64,000 bases of DNA from Kitasatospora sp. NBC_01287 (GCF_026340565.1 NZ_JAPEPB010000001.1:8034001-8098000), one strand, 5' to 3'; counted from the first letter of the stretch, positions 50,447-59,422 are shown. Numbers and translations are program-made. The notes: generated from the sequence alone by a model not told the origin.

Positions 50447-51985
50447 ATGGGGACGGCCTTGGCAGAAGAACGGTGCGGCAGGTGCGGGTGCCGGCTCAGC
50501 CGCTACAACACCGCTGGTTCCCTGTGCGGACCGTGCGCGCGCGCAGTCGCGATGCCTCCGCCTGTTCGACTGGAGGTCCCTGCCCGGGTCTGGCTGGACC
50601 CGGCGGTGCGGAACTCCATCGCACGCTGGGACTTCGGTCAACTCAGCAAGTCTGTAAGGGATTCTGCCTCCCTACGGCAGGAGGACGTGGCCGCGCTCAC
50701 CGGGCTCAGTCAGGGCTACCTGTCGATGCTGGAGGCCGGCAGCCGCCGCCTGACCAACATCGACAAGGCGCTCGACTTCCTCGTCGGCCTCGGAGTTCCG
50801 GCGGACCTGATCAGACTTCCCCGTCGGCTCGCGACGACTCCCCAGCCCCCGCCGGTCCCGAGCCAGGACACCGGCGAATCGGGCAACGCGGTCGTCCTGG
50901 ACCCCGGCTTGCCCTGGACCGCGGGTCGTATGGTGACCGCACTGCACAACGCGGTGTTAGGGGAGTCCATGGACCGCCGCCGATTTCTCACCCTGTCAGG
51001 TACGGCGCTGACCGTACACATCCACCACTGGGGCATCGCCGACCCGGAGCCGCTGCACCGGGCCGAGAACGGCGGCCGGATCACCGGGGAGCTGATCGCC
51101 CACCTCGGCGGAACCGTCGACCAGTTGCGGCACATGGATGCCAGCACCGGCAGCGGGAGCCTCGCGGATCTGGCCCGCGCCCATCTCTCCCTCCTCGAAG
51201 GCATGTTGCGGAACGCGAGCTACGACGAGGCGACCGGGCGCTCGCTCGCCGCCATCGCCGCCGACACCGCCACCCAGCTCGGCTGGTTCCACTTCGACGC
51301 CGGCCGGCACGCCGCCGCCCAGCAGGCCCTCCTCGGCGCGTTGCGGGCAGCCCACGCCTCCGGTGACCCGCGGCTCGGCGCCGGAGCGCTCTCCTACCTG
51401 GCGATCCAGAGCTACTCCAACGGTGACCCCCGTGACGCGGTCGGCGCGATGCAGGCGGCCCGGGAGAAGGTCAAGTCCGTCAACTCGCCTTCACTGAAGG
51501 CGATGCTCCTCACCCGGCAGGCGCGCGGCCACGCCAAGCTGGGCGAGCGGGAGGCGTGCCTGCGGGCGTTGGGGGCGGCCGCCGAGTTCGCTGCGGCGGG
51601 CCCGTCGGAGGAGGACCCGGGCTGGCTGTACTGGATCAACAGCGGGGAGATCGCGGGTCAGGCCGGCAGCTGCCACCTCGACCTGGGTGAGCCACGAGGC
51701 GCCGCGGTGAAGTTCGAAGCGGCCCATGCGTCCCTGAACCCGGCGGACCGCCGGACTCGCGCCCTGTTCGAGGCTCGAGCGGCTTCGGCCCACCTGCGGA
51801 GCGGCGAGCGCGAGGCGGGATTCGCGGCCGTCGAGAGCGTGTTGGAGCTTGCGGTTGGTGTGCAGTCACCCCGCCTGCACGAGCACCTCGGCCGTACGGC
51901 CGACGACCTGCGCTCCTTCGGCGGTGGGGCGAACGCGAACGCGCTGATCGAGCGCGCTGACCTCCTCCTGGCTCAAGGGAGCTGA
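50447..51985 (+). CDS. Large XRE-family regulator with N-terminal zinc-ribbon and TPR-like repeats
   Basis: A 512-aa protein. The N-terminus has CGRCGCRLSRYNTAGSLCGP, two CxxC-like pairs that fit a small zinc ribbon. The HTH is about 66-115 (SVRDSASLRQEDVAALTGLS, GYLSMLEAGSRRLTNID). A twin-arginine-like internal segment MDRRRFLTLSG occurs at about 175, followed by helical repeats to the end. Members of this architecture act as developmental or nutrient-linked regulators in Streptomyces; this one's targets are not known. It is followed 2 bp later by a HAD hydrolase gene. It is probably autoregulated through the palindrome upstream. Confidence 0.85.
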   Translation: MGTALAEERCGRCGCRLSRYNTAGSLCGPCARAVAMPPPVRLEVPARVWLDPAVRNSIARWDFGQLSKSVRDSASLRQEDVAALTGLSQGYLSMLEAGSRRLTNIDKALDFLVGLGVPADLIRLPRRLATTPQPPPVPSQDTGESGNAVVLDPGLPWTAGRMVTALHNAVLGESMDRRRFLTLSGTALTVHIHHWGIADPEPLHRAENGGRITGELIAHLGGTVDQLRHMDASTGSGSLADLARAHLSLLEGMLRNASYDEATGRSLAAIAADTATQLGWFHFDAGRHAAAQQALLGALRAAHASGDPRLGAGALSYLAIQSYSNGDPRDAVGAMQAAREKVKSVNSPSLKAMLLTRQARGHAKLGEREACLRALGAAAEFAAAGPSEEDPGWLYWINSGEIAGQAGSCHLDLGEPRGAAVKFEAAHASLNPADRRTRALFEARAASAHLRSGEREAGFAAVESVLELAVGVQSPRLHEHLGRTADDLRSFGGGANANALIERADLLLAQGS

Positions 51986-51987
51986 CC

Positions 51988-52701
51988 ATGCCCGGTGGAG
52001 CGCTCGTCCTCTGGGACATCGACCGCACCCTTCTCTACGTCGGCGAGACCGACCGGCGGGTCTACCGCGAGGCGTTCGAGCGGGTCGTCGGCCGCCCCGT
52101 CGAGCGGCTGCCCGCCCGGGGCACCGGGGTGACGATGCCGTTGGCCGTGCGGCAACTGCTGCGCGAGAACGGCGTGCCCGAGCCGGAGGTCGAAGCTCTC
52201 GCCGAGCGTGTCATTCGGCTGCTGCCGGAGCTGCTGGCCGCCCGGAGAGTGGAGATGCGCGAGGGGGGCCGGCTCATGGACGGGGCGGTCGCCGCTCTGC
52301 AGGCAGTGCGCCAGACCGCTGGGCTGGTCCCGACGGTGCTGACAGGGAACCTGCGGGCCAACGCCGAGATCAAGCTCCAGGCGTTCGAGCTGAGCTCCTA
52401 CCTGGAAAGCTCGATCGGTGCCTTCTCCTCTGACGATTCTCACCGGCCGGCGCTTGTCGCCGTGGCCCAGCGACGTGCGGGGCTGAAGCACCGGACGGCG
52501 TTCACCCGTGCCAATACGGTGATCATCGGCGATTCCCTGGAGGACATTCGAACCGGCCTTCAGGGCGGCGCGCGCGTGATCGGCGTCGCCTCCGGGACTG
52601 CTGATGCGCAGGACCTCGAAGACGCCGGGGCGGACGCGGTTCTGACGGACCTGACGGATGCCCAGGTTCTGCTCGCCACCATCGCACGGCTGGTCAGCTG
52701 A
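51988..52701 (+). CDS. HAD-superfamily hydrolase
   Basis: A 237-aa phosphatase-like HAD protein. Motif I is LWDIDRTLLYVGE, in which the second aspartate is followed by Arg instead of the common Gly. Motif II is PTVLTGNLRANAEIKL, the motif III Lys lies in the K-x-H segment AGLKHRTAF, and motif IV is TVIIGDSLEDIRTG. The DIDRTL variant occurs in a known actinomycete subgroup. It is likely a sugar-phosphate or nucleotide phosphatase. The 2-bp gap to the XRE gene indicates one operon. Confidence 0.86.
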   Translation: MPGGALVLWDIDRTLLYVGETDRRVYREAFERVVGRPVERLPARGTGVTMPLAVRQLLRENGVPEPEVEALAERVIRLLPELLAARRVEMREGGRLMDGAVAALQAVRQTAGLVPTVLTGNLRANAEIKLQAFELSSYLESSIGAFSSDDSHRPALVAVAQRRAGLKHRTAFTRANTVIIGDSLEDIRTGLQGGARVIGVASGTADAQDLEDAGADAVLTDLTDAQVLLATIARLVS

Positions 52702-53015
52702 AGCCGGAACTGCGGGCTCCAAGGTTCTGTCATCGCGAGGATTCCCCTGGACGGACCGTTAGTTCGGAGGATTTGTCCTCCGTGACCGTGAATAGCTCCA
52801 CAATCCCCTGTCCAGCACACCCGGAGCGGGCACGCTGTCCACGACCGGGCGGGCGGAGCTACGAGTCCCCAAGCTGGACAGCTTGTCGGACTTTGCACTC
52901 TCCCGTGTGAGAAAGATCGCGATCGTGATCTTTCTCGGTGTGCAATGGAATCTGTATCGCCGCCGAGGTGTGGCACAGGTTCTTCGTGACCAGAGCGATG
53001 GGTGGGGTGTGTGCG
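52702..53015. other. Promoter region of the Tad-type operon
   Basis: GAGAAAGATC (52909-52918) pairs with GATCTTTCTC (52927-52936) around an 8-base loop. Outside it TTGCAC pairs with GTGCAA, giving an interrupted longer stem. The GATC-rich, AT-rich palindrome lies about 80 bases before the first gene and may be an operator or leader hairpin. Confidence 0.6.
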
Positions 53016-53639
53016 GTGACGAAACTGATTACGCCGGTAAGCCGAAGGTCGCTGGCGGCGCTGGCTGCCGGGTTGATCGGCTTGGGTTGCGTGGCTGGCT
53101 GTGTGGCCGACGGAAGTCCCAGTAGCAAGAGTTCTGTTCGTGCTGCTCCCACTGCGGTGGCTGGCGGAGCGTCGAGTTCCAGCTCCCCGGTGCCGGCTTC
53201 GCCGTCTTCAACGCCGTCGTGGAGCGGGGTTCCCGCGCCTCCCGAGGCGCTCGCGGCCTATGACGCCATGATGCGCGATGTCACCGCGGTGGCAGCGACG
53301 TCCGACTACAAGAATCCGCGTCTCGCCGCGCACATGACCGCGCAGGCCCTTTCCTTCTGGACCACAGCTCTGGCGAACCAGCAAGCCAAGGGGCTTGTGA
53401 GTCATGGTGCGCCGAAGTGGAGCCCGCGCGTGACGAAGGTCAGCCCGGATTCGCAGCCCGAGCGAGTCGAGGTGACCGACTGCCTGGACGACAGCGGCTG
53501 GTTGAAGTACCTGCCGGATGGTGAACCCGCCGACCAGGTCGCGGGAGGCAGGCACCTCTCGGCGGCGGCCATCGTCCGCCAGCCCGACGGCTCGTGGGTT
53601 GTGGACCAGCAGGTGATCGGAGCGATCGGCACGTGCTGA
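53016..53639 (+). CDS. Lipoprotein at the head of the Tad-type operon
   Basis: A 207-aa predicted lipoprotein. The n-region contains K and RR, then SLAALAAGLIGLG, and the lipobox CVAGC places the acylated Cys at residue 29 when the GTG at 53016 is used; an ATG at 52998 is an alternative. A Ser/Ala/Pro-rich linker is followed by a folded domain (PPEALAAYDAMMRDVTAVAA, WVVDQQVIGAIGTC) with paired cysteines. It resembles small secreted proteins of Streptomyces Tad loci. It overlaps the next gene by seven bases. Its role in surface assembly is inferred from context. Confidence 0.75.
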   Translation: MTKLITPVSRRSLAALAAGLIGLGCVAGCVADGSPSSKSSVRAAPTAVAGGASSSSSPVPASPSSTPSWSGVPAPPEALAAYDAMMRDVTAVAATSDYKNPRLAAHMTAQALSFWTTALANQQAKGLVSHGAPKWSPRVTKVSPDSQPERVEVTDCLDDSGWLKYLPDGEPADQVAGGRHLSAAAIVRQPDGSWVVDQQVIGAIGTC

Positions 53640-54526
53640 ACCACCGTCGTGCCGTCCTCGCCCTGGGCTGCCTGCTGGGGCTCGCTGTTGTCGCGCCCCA
53701 GGCTGCTGCTGACGGCACCCTCGGGACGGGATCCACGGCTTGCTCCCAGGGGCAGTGCCAGCTGACCGCAGGGGTGTCCTCGGCGCAGCAGGGGCAGCTG
53801 GGAGCACCCGCGCGGCCGGCTGAGCCCGTCGACGGCGGGGGCGGCCAACCCACCTGTGCGAGCAAACCGGTGACGGACGTGCTGACGCTGGGAGACGGGC
53901 ACCAGGGTCAGTGGTACGAGCTCGACTGCGGCGGGACGCTGCCGCAGGGGAATTTCGGGTCGACGCCGCTGACCGGTGGTCCGCTGTGGGCTGACCTCGG
54001 CAAGGGCGACAAGCCCGCTGCCCCGGCTGTCGATCCCGGTGTACTGGCGGTGCAGGCGGCGTCGCGGCTGGAGCTGCCGAAGCCGGTGGTTCGGATGTCG
54101 CCGGTGGAGACGGCGCGGCAGGTGGTCGGGGTGCCGTCGTGGTTGTGGGTCGAGAGCAGCTTGTGGAAACCGGTGGAGTCGAGCGCCGAGGTGCCGGGGG
54201 TCGAGGTCGTGGCGACCGCGACGCCGTCCTCGGTGACGTGGGAGCTGGGGGACGGGACGGTCCCGGTGGTGTGCCGAGGTCCTGGGACGCCGTACGGGCC
54301 GGGGTCGGATCCGGACGGGGAGTCGCCGGACTGCGGGCACACCTTCGAGCGGGCATCGGCGGGGGAGCCGGGTGCTGTGTTCCGGGTGGTGGTGACGGCG
54401 CATTGGTCGGTGTCGTGGTCGGGGGCGGGGCAGGGCGGGACGTTTCCGGATCTGACGTCGCGTTCGGTGCTGCCGGTGAAGGTTGTGGAGGTGCAGTCGC
54501 TCGTGGTGGCCGGGGCCGGGCACTGA
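53633..54526 (+). CDS. Secreted protein of the Tad-type operon
   Basis: A 297-aa protein with a signal peptide (LNHRRAVLALGCLLGLAVVA then PQAAADG, cleavage likely after AAA). The mature part contains a cysteine-bearing module (CSQGQC, TCASKP, LDCGG) and a later domain ATPSSVTWELGDGTVPVVC then PDCGHTFERA and HWSVSWSG, reminiscent of PKD-like folds. Streptomyces Tad loci often begin with such a protein. It is likely exposed on the cell surface and may assist pilus assembly. The start GTG 53633 overlaps the lipoprotein stop. Confidence 0.75.
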   Translation: MLNHRRAVLALGCLLGLAVVAPQAAADGTLGTGSTACSQGQCQLTAGVSSAQQGQLGAPARPAEPVDGGGGQPTCASKPVTDVLTLGDGHQGQWYELDCGGTLPQGNFGSTPLTGGPLWADLGKGDKPAAPAVDPGVLAVQAASRLELPKPVVRMSPVETARQVVGVPSWLWVESSLWKPVESSAEVPGVEVVATATPSSVTWELGDGTVPVVCRGPGTPYGPGSDPDGESPDCGHTFERASAGEPGAVFRVVVTAHWSVSWSGAGQGGTFPDLTSRSVLPVKVVEVQSLVVAGAGH

Positions 54527-54567
54527 GAGCTGTCCGTGTTCAAGACTCTTTGAGGAGAGGTGCGTTG

Positions 54568-55257
54568 GTGTTGTCGTTGAGAGTGCCGTCGGCGCGGGCC
54601 GGGGGAGCGAGCCCGGGAGCGCCAGGGCCGGAGCGCGGTGCGCGGGTCGCGGCGGTGAAGCGGCGTGATCGGATGCGGCTGTTGGCCGGGCTGGCGGTGA
54701 TGGCGGTGTGCGCGCTGCTGTTCGGCGCGCTCGCGATCGTGACGGGGCACCGGAGCCGGGTGCTGGTGTTGGCGCGGCCGGTCGCCGCCGGGCAGGTGTT
54801 GACCGGTGCTGATGTGAAGTCGGTGCTGGTCTCGGCCGAGGCGGGTACGGCGACGATCGGTGCGGAGCGGCTCGACGCGGTGGTGGGGCAGCGGGTGAGT
54901 GCGTCGCTGCCGGCCGGTCTGCTGCTCTCGGACGAGTTGCTGGGGCGGAGTGTGGCAGGGCCGGGGGCGGCGGTATTGGCGCTGGCGGTCAAGGAGGGGC
55001 GGTATCCGCCGACCCTCGACGCGGGCGACCGGGTCGCGGTCTACGAGGCCCGTCCCGAGCCCGCGGCCGGTGGTGCCGGTGGTGGTGTCGGCGTTCCGGT
55101 CGAGGCGATGGTGCTGGACGTTCGGCCCGGCGACGGTTCGTCGGGTGGTGCGGTGGTGACGCTTCAGGCTTCGGCCGAGAGCGCGGGCGGGCTGGTGGCG
55201 GACCAGGAGCCGGCCGTGGTGGTGCTGGGGGCCGGACCGGGCGGGGGTGGGCGCTGA
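54568..55257 (+). CDS. SAF-domain protein, CpaB/RcpC-like
   Basis: A 229-aa membrane protein: one transmembrane helix (LLAGLAVMAVCALLFGALAI, about 38-57), then a SAF domain (RVLVLARPVAAGQVLTGADV, GQRVSASLPAGLLLSDELLG) as in CpaB/RcpC, which in Tad systems sits in the envelope around the pilus channel. The end is Gly/Val-rich. GAGGAGAGG gives seven-base spacing to GTG 54568. Its stop overlaps the next start (TGATG). Confidence 0.82.
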   Translation: MLSLRVPSARAGGASPGAPGPERGARVAAVKRRDRMRLLAGLAVMAVCALLFGALAIVTGHRSRVLVLARPVAAGQVLTGADVKSVLVSAEAGTATIGAERLDAVVGQRVSASLPAGLLLSDELLGRSVAGPGAAVLALAVKEGRYPPTLDAGDRVAVYEARPEPAAGGAGGGVGVPVEAMVLDVRPGDGSSGGAVVTLQASAESAGGLVADQEPAVVVLGAGPGGGGR

Positions 55258-56072
55258 TGGCCGTGGTCGCGGTGGTGTCGGCGAAGGGTTCGCCGGGCGT
55301 GAGTACGACCGCGCTGGCGTTGGCAGCGGCGTGGCCCGGCGAGCGGAGGCCGCTGGTGGTGGAGGCGGACGCGGCGGGCGGGGACGCGCTGTTGCGCTTC
55401 GGGCTGCGGGAGTCGCCGGGGCTGGTGAGCCTGGCGGCGGCCTCCCGGCGGGCGGGGCTGAGCGCGGCCCTGATCGGTGAGCACGCGCAGCGGCTGCCGG
55501 GCGGCGTCGACGTCGTGGTCGCTCCGGCGGAGAGCGCGCAGTGCGCGGCGGCGCTGGATGCGCTGGGTCCGGCCTGGGCGGAGGCCGAGGTCGATGGCGC
55601 GCTGCTGATCGTGGACTGCGGGCGGCTCGGCCCGCGGGAGAGCGGGACGGAGGCGCTGCTGCGCTCCGCGGATGCGGTGCTGCTCGTGACAGGCGGCGCG
55701 GTGGAGGCGCTGGCGCACACGGCCGAGGCCGCGGCTCGGCTGCGGTCGCGGGCCGGGTGCCTGGTGGTCGCGGTGGTCGGTCCGTGTGCCTGGCCGGCTG
55801 CGGAGGTGGAGGCCGCGCTCGGTGCGGACCTCTGCCGGCTCCTTCCGCACGATTCGGCGAGCGCCGCGCTGCTGCGGGGGCGGCCCGAGCCGAAGCGCCG
55901 CTGGTTCGGTGGGCCAGGTCGTCCCCTGCTCGGCGCGGCCGGACAGCTTGCGCGCGAGATCGACCGACGGCTTCCCGAACGGCAGGCCGCTGAGGACAGC
56001 CCGTTGTGGGAGCCGAGTTCGGTATCCGGGCCTGGCGACCTGGCGTCCGTGTTGGGAGGTGAGCGGGCATGA
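55257..56072 (+). CDS. TadZ/CpaE-like MinD-type ATPase with altered P-loop
   Basis: A 271-aa ParA/MinD superfamily protein. The P-loop reads VVSAKGSPGVSTTALALAAA: the N-terminal deviant lysine is present, but the usual Gly-Lys is Gly-Val, so nucleotide binding may be weak or lost. VVEADAAGGDALL (switch I), LIVDCGRL (switch II-like) and a C-terminal helix follow. In Tad systems TadZ marks the assembly site at the membrane. The ATGA overlap with CpaF supports one complex. Confidence 0.82.
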   Translation: MAVVAVVSAKGSPGVSTTALALAAAWPGERRPLVVEADAAGGDALLRFGLRESPGLVSLAAASRRAGLSAALIGEHAQRLPGGVDVVVAPAESAQCAAALDALGPAWAEAEVDGALLIVDCGRLGPRESGTEALLRSADAVLLVTGGAVEALAHTAEAAARLRSRAGCLVVAVVGPCAWPAAEVEAALGADLCRLLPHDSASAALLRGRPEPKRRWFGGPGRPLLGAAGQLAREIDRRLPERQAAEDSPLWEPSSVSGPGDLASVLGGERA

Positions 56073-57409
56073 CGACGACCCCGTACGGGATGCCCGAGCA
56101 AGCTGCGACGGGCCATGGTGAGTTGAGCGAGGTCCTGCGCGCCGAGGTTGCGCGGCTGCTGGTGGCGGACGCACAGGAGCGGGAGGACGTGGGCGCGCCG
56201 GCCCGCTCCGCCACCGAGCGGCGCTCGCTGGGGGAGCGGTTGCTGGGTGAGGCGCTGGAGCGCCACACGGCCCGGCTGCTTGCGCTCGGCCGGCCGGCTC
56301 TGGACGCGGAGGCGGAGCGGCGGGTGGTGCGTGCCGCGCACGGTTCGTTGTTCGGGCTGGGCGGGCTGCAGGAGCTGCTGGAGGACGCGTCGGTGGAGAA
56401 CATCGACGCGAACGGGTGCGACGCGGTGTTCGTGCGCTACGCGGACGGCCGCAAGGAGCGGGTCGGGCCGATCGCCTCCTCGGACGGGGAGTTGGTGGAG
56501 CTGATCCGCACGATCGCGGCGCGCGGGGGCAGCGAGGAGCGCCGGTTCGACCGGGCGGTGCCGAGGCTGAACGTGCAGCTGCCGGACGGCTCGCGGATGT
56601 TCGCGGTGATGGCGGTCTCGGGGCGGGTGTCGCTGTCGATCCGCCGGCACCGCTACCCGCGCGCCACGCTGCCGGAGCTGCGGCGCCTGGGTGTGTTCGA
56701 CGCGGAGCCGGAGTCGTTGCTGCGGGCTCTGGTGTTGGCGCGCAAGAACATCATCGTGGCGGGCGGCACGAACGTCGGCAAGACGACGCTGCTGCGCGCA
56801 CTGGCCTCGGAGATCCCGTCGATCGAGCGGTTGGTGACGATCGAGGACACCTTCGAGCTGGGGCTGCACCTGGACGGGCTGCACCCGGACGTCGTGCCGA
56901 TGCAGGCTCGCGAGGCGAACATCGAGGGCGAGGGCGCGATCGACCAGGCGGAGCTGGTCCGTTGGGGCCTTCGGATGGCACCGGACCGGGTGATCGTGGG
57001 CGAGATCCGCGGCGCCGAGGTGGTGCCGATGTGCAACGCCATGTCGCAGGGCAATGACGGCTCGCTGTCCACGATCCACGCCTCCAGTTCGCGCGGGGTG
57101 TTCACCAAGCTGGCCGCCTACGCCGTCCAGGCCCCTGAGCGGCTGAGCCTGGAGGCGACGAACCTGCTGGTCGCCTCCGCCGTCCACTTCGTCATCCACC
57201 TCGCCCGGGACACGGCCGGGCGCCGGGTGCTCTCCTCGGTCCGCGAGATCGTGGACGCGGACGGCGGCCAGCTGGTCTCCAACGAGGTCTACCGGCCCGG
57301 TCCCGATCGCCGCGCGGTCGCGGCTGTTCCGCTGCGCGCCACCACGGTGGAGGACCTGGTCGCGGTGGGCTTCCGGGTGCCGGACATGGTCGGCGGGTGG
57401 TCGCGGTGA
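56069..57409 (+). CDS. CpaF/TadA-type secretion ATPase
   Basis: A 446-aa hexameric motor ATPase of the GspE/CpaF family. Walker A is GGTNVGKTTLLRALA (about 231-245), the Asp box TIEDTFELGL, Walker B MAPDRVIVGEIRGAE, and the His box TIHASSSRG. The N-terminal about 100 residues are a less conserved helical domain. It powers pilin polymerisation at the cytoplasmic membrane with TadB/TadC. The gene overlaps its neighbours on both sides, showing a tightly coupled operon. Confidence 0.92.
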   Translation: MTTTPYGMPEQAATGHGELSEVLRAEVARLLVADAQEREDVGAPARSATERRSLGERLLGEALERHTARLLALGRPALDAEAERRVVRAAHGSLFGLGGLQELLEDASVENIDANGCDAVFVRYADGRKERVGPIASSDGELVELIRTIAARGGSEERRFDRAVPRLNVQLPDGSRMFAVMAVSGRVSLSIRRHRYPRATLPELRRLGVFDAEPESLLRALVLARKNIIVAGGTNVGKTTLLRALASEIPSIERLVTIEDTFELGLHLDGLHPDVVPMQAREANIEGEGAIDQAELVRWGLRMAPDRVIVGEIRGAEVVPMCNAMSQGNDGSLSTIHASSSRGVFTKLAAYAVQAPERLSLEATNLLVASAVHFVIHLARDTAGRRVLSSVREIVDADGGQLVSNEVYRPGPDRRAVAAVPLRATTVEDLVAVGFRVPDMVGGWSR

Positions 57410-58278
57410 GTGCCCGGCTGCTGCTCGTCCTGTTGCTCGGTGCCGGGTTCGGCGGCGGGGTGTGGCTGCTGTGGGCCGGCCTGTGGCCGACCGAGCCGGT
57501 CGAGCTTCAGGAGCCGAGGCTCGCGAAATGGTGGCGGCACAACCGCCCGCCGCGCCCGCGCCGCCGGGCGGCCGGGGCCGTTCTCGCCGCGCTGGCCGCA
57601 TTGGTGGTCACGGGGTGGGTGGTGGCCGCGCCGATTGCCGCGCTTGCGGCTTGGTCGCTGCCGGGCCTGCTGGGGCGGGACAAGGAGCACGAGCGGGCCG
57701 TGGCCCGAATCGAGGCGATCGCCACCTGGACCGAGCAGTTGCGCGACACTCTCGCGGCCGCGGCCGGACTGGAGCAGGCGTTGCTCGCCACCGCCGCCAC
57801 GGCCCCGCCGTCGGTGCGGCCGCAGCTTGCCACGTGCGCCGAGCGCATCTCGCGAGGCCAACGCCTACCGGATGCCCTGCGCGAACTCGGAGACGACCTG
57901 GCCGACCCGCTGGGCGACCTGGTGGTGATCGCGCTGACCAGCGCCTCGGGACGGCAGGCCGGACGCCTGGGCGACCTGCTGGCGGGTCTGGCGGGCTCGG
58001 CGCGGGAGCAGGCGCTGATGCGCACCAGGACGGCATCGTCGCGGGCCCGGATCCAGACCTCGGTGCGGATCGTGGTCGCCACCACCCTCACCATGGCGGG
58101 CGCCCTGATCATCCTCAACCGGCCCTACCTGGCGCCGTTCGACACCGCTACCGGGCAACTCGTCCTGGTGCTGGTGGCCGCCCTGTTCGCGGCCGCGTTC
58201 GGCTGGCTGCGCCGCATCGCCACCTTCACCCAGCCAGCCCGGCTGCTCGCCGTCCCGACGCCGGAGGCCGCACGATGA
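57406..58278 (+). CDS. TadB-like inner-membrane platform protein (GspF domain)
   Basis: A 290-aa membrane protein with N-terminal helices (LLLVLLLGAGFGGGVWLLWA; VLAALAALVVTGWVVAAPIA), a cytoplasmic GspF-type helical domain (IATWTEQLRDTLAAAAGLEQ, GDLADPLGDLVVIALTSASG-type pattern) and a C-terminal helix pair. It anchors the CpaF motor. The GTG start overlaps the CpaF stop (GTGA). Confidence 0.85.
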   Translation: MSARLLLVLLLGAGFGGGVWLLWAGLWPTEPVELQEPRLAKWWRHNRPPRPRRRAAGAVLAALAALVVTGWVVAAPIAALAAWSLPGLLGRDKEHERAVARIEAIATWTEQLRDTLAAAAGLEQALLATAATAPPSVRPQLATCAERISRGQRLPDALRELGDDLADPLGDLVVIALTSASGRQAGRLGDLLAGLAGSAREQALMRTRTASSRARIQTSVRIVVATTLTMAGALIILNRPYLAPFDTATGQLVLVLVAALFAAAFGWLRRIATFTQPARLLAVPTPEAAR

Positions 58279-59162
58279 TCCACCTTCTGATCGGCGCGGG
58301 TTTCGGAGCCGGAGCCTGGTGGGCCTTCCTCGGCTGGCGCCCACCTCTGCCCGCCCTCGCCGACGCCCTCACCCCCAGGGCGCCCGCTCCCGCGACCACG
58401 CCGCGGCCCGCCTCAGCTGACGGCTGGTCGGCTCGGATCGGGGATCGGTTCGTCCCCCTTCTGGGACGCCGGCACCTTCCCGGCCGCAAGACCCGCGCGG
58501 ACCTGCTGGCCCTGTCCGTCCCGGTCGAGCGGCACCTGGCCGAGAAGGCCGGCGCCGCTGTGGCGGGGCTGCTGATCCCGTGGCTGATGGCCCTGCTGAC
58601 CGCCTTCGCCGGCGCGCGGTTCACGCTGCTGCTGCCCGCCTGGACGTCGGTGGCGCTGGCCGGTGCGCTCTTCCTCGCCCCCGACCTGGCGGTGCGCCGA
58701 CGCGCGGCCGCCTACCGCTCCGAGGTCCGCCAGGCCCTGTCCACCCTCCTGGAGTTGACCGTGGTGGCGCTGTCCGGTGGCGCCGGGGTGGAGCAGGCGC
58801 TGACCGATGCCGCCGGCGCGGGCCACGGAGCGGCGTTCACCGCCTTCCGCCGCGCGCTGCGCGAGGCGGAACTCACCCGCACCGCGCCCTGGGGGCCGCT
58901 GGGCGAGCTGGGGGAGCGCCTGGGGGTGGCGGAACTGGTCGAACTGGCCGCCACCACCTCGCTCGCCGGCCACGAAGGTGCCCGCATCAAGACCTCCCTG
59001 ACCAGCAAGGCCGCCACCGTGCGCGCCCACCTGCTCGCCGAGGCGGAAGCCGAAGCCGCCTCGGCCACCGAGCGGATGAGCCTGCCGGTGGTCGTCCTCT
59101 TCGCCGGCTTCCTCCTCTTCATCGGCTACCCGGCCCTCACCCACGCCCTCGCCGGCCTCTGA
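58275..59162 (+). CDS. TadC-like inner-membrane platform protein (GspF domain)
   Basis: A 295-aa partner of the preceding protein. It has a first transmembrane helix (IHLLIGAGFGAGAWWAFLGW), a second pair (about 95-140), and the GspF motif region VRQALSTLLELTVVALSGGA then GVEQALTDAAGAG, with a final helix LPVVVLFAGFLLFIGYPALT. TadB and TadC form a heterodimer in the assembly platform. It overlaps tadB by four bases (ATGA). Confidence 0.85.
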   Translation: MIHLLIGAGFGAGAWWAFLGWRPPLPALADALTPRAPAPATTPRPASADGWSARIGDRFVPLLGRRHLPGRKTRADLLALSVPVERHLAEKAGAAVAGLLIPWLMALLTAFAGARFTLLLPAWTSVALAGALFLAPDLAVRRRAAAYRSEVRQALSTLLELTVVALSGGAGVEQALTDAAGAGHGAAFTAFRRALREAELTRTAPWGPLGELGERLGVAELVELAATTSLAGHEGARIKTSLTSKAATVRAHLLAEAEAEAASATERMSLPVVVLFAGFLLFIGYPALTHALAGL

Positions 59163-59190
59163 ACCTCACCCTCACGAAGGAGAACCCCAC

Positions 59191-59412
59191 GTGCGCACCA
59201 CCCTCACCAACGCCAATTCCATCGCCCGCATCCTCGGACACCGCATCGCCTCCCGCCTGGCCGACGCCCGTGCCCGGTTCAAGGCGGAGCCCGACGCCGG
59301 CTACACCACCGAGACCGTCATCATCACCGCGCTGCTCATCGCCTGCGGCCTGGCGGCAGTCGGCTACATCACCGCGAAGGTCCTCGCCAAGGCCAAGGGC
59401 CTCGAGTTCTAG
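59191..59412 (+). CDS. Flp-type pilin
   Basis: A 73-aa prepilin. The short basic leader is followed by AGYTTETVIITALLIACGLA, with a hydrophobic helix and a conserved Glu five residues after the Gly, as required by prepilin peptidase and assembly. The C-terminus is short (YITAKVLAKAKGLEF), typical of Flp pilins. A GAAGGAGAA ribosome binding site precedes GTG 59191. It is the likely main subunit of the fibre. No prepilin peptidase (TadV/CpaA) gene is in the window. Confidence 0.85.
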   Translation: MRTTLTNANSIARILGHRIASRLADARARFKAEPDAGYTTETVIITALLIACGLAAVGYITAKVLAKAKGLEF

Positions 59413-59422
59413 GGACACCGCC

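Noticed and set aside
53908..57601. Very long reverse-strand frames (over 800 codons) across the Tad genes
   Set aside because: The forward genes have family motifs, ribosome binding sites and stop-start overlaps. The reverse products are Arg/Pro/Ser- or Gln/His-rich with no domain.
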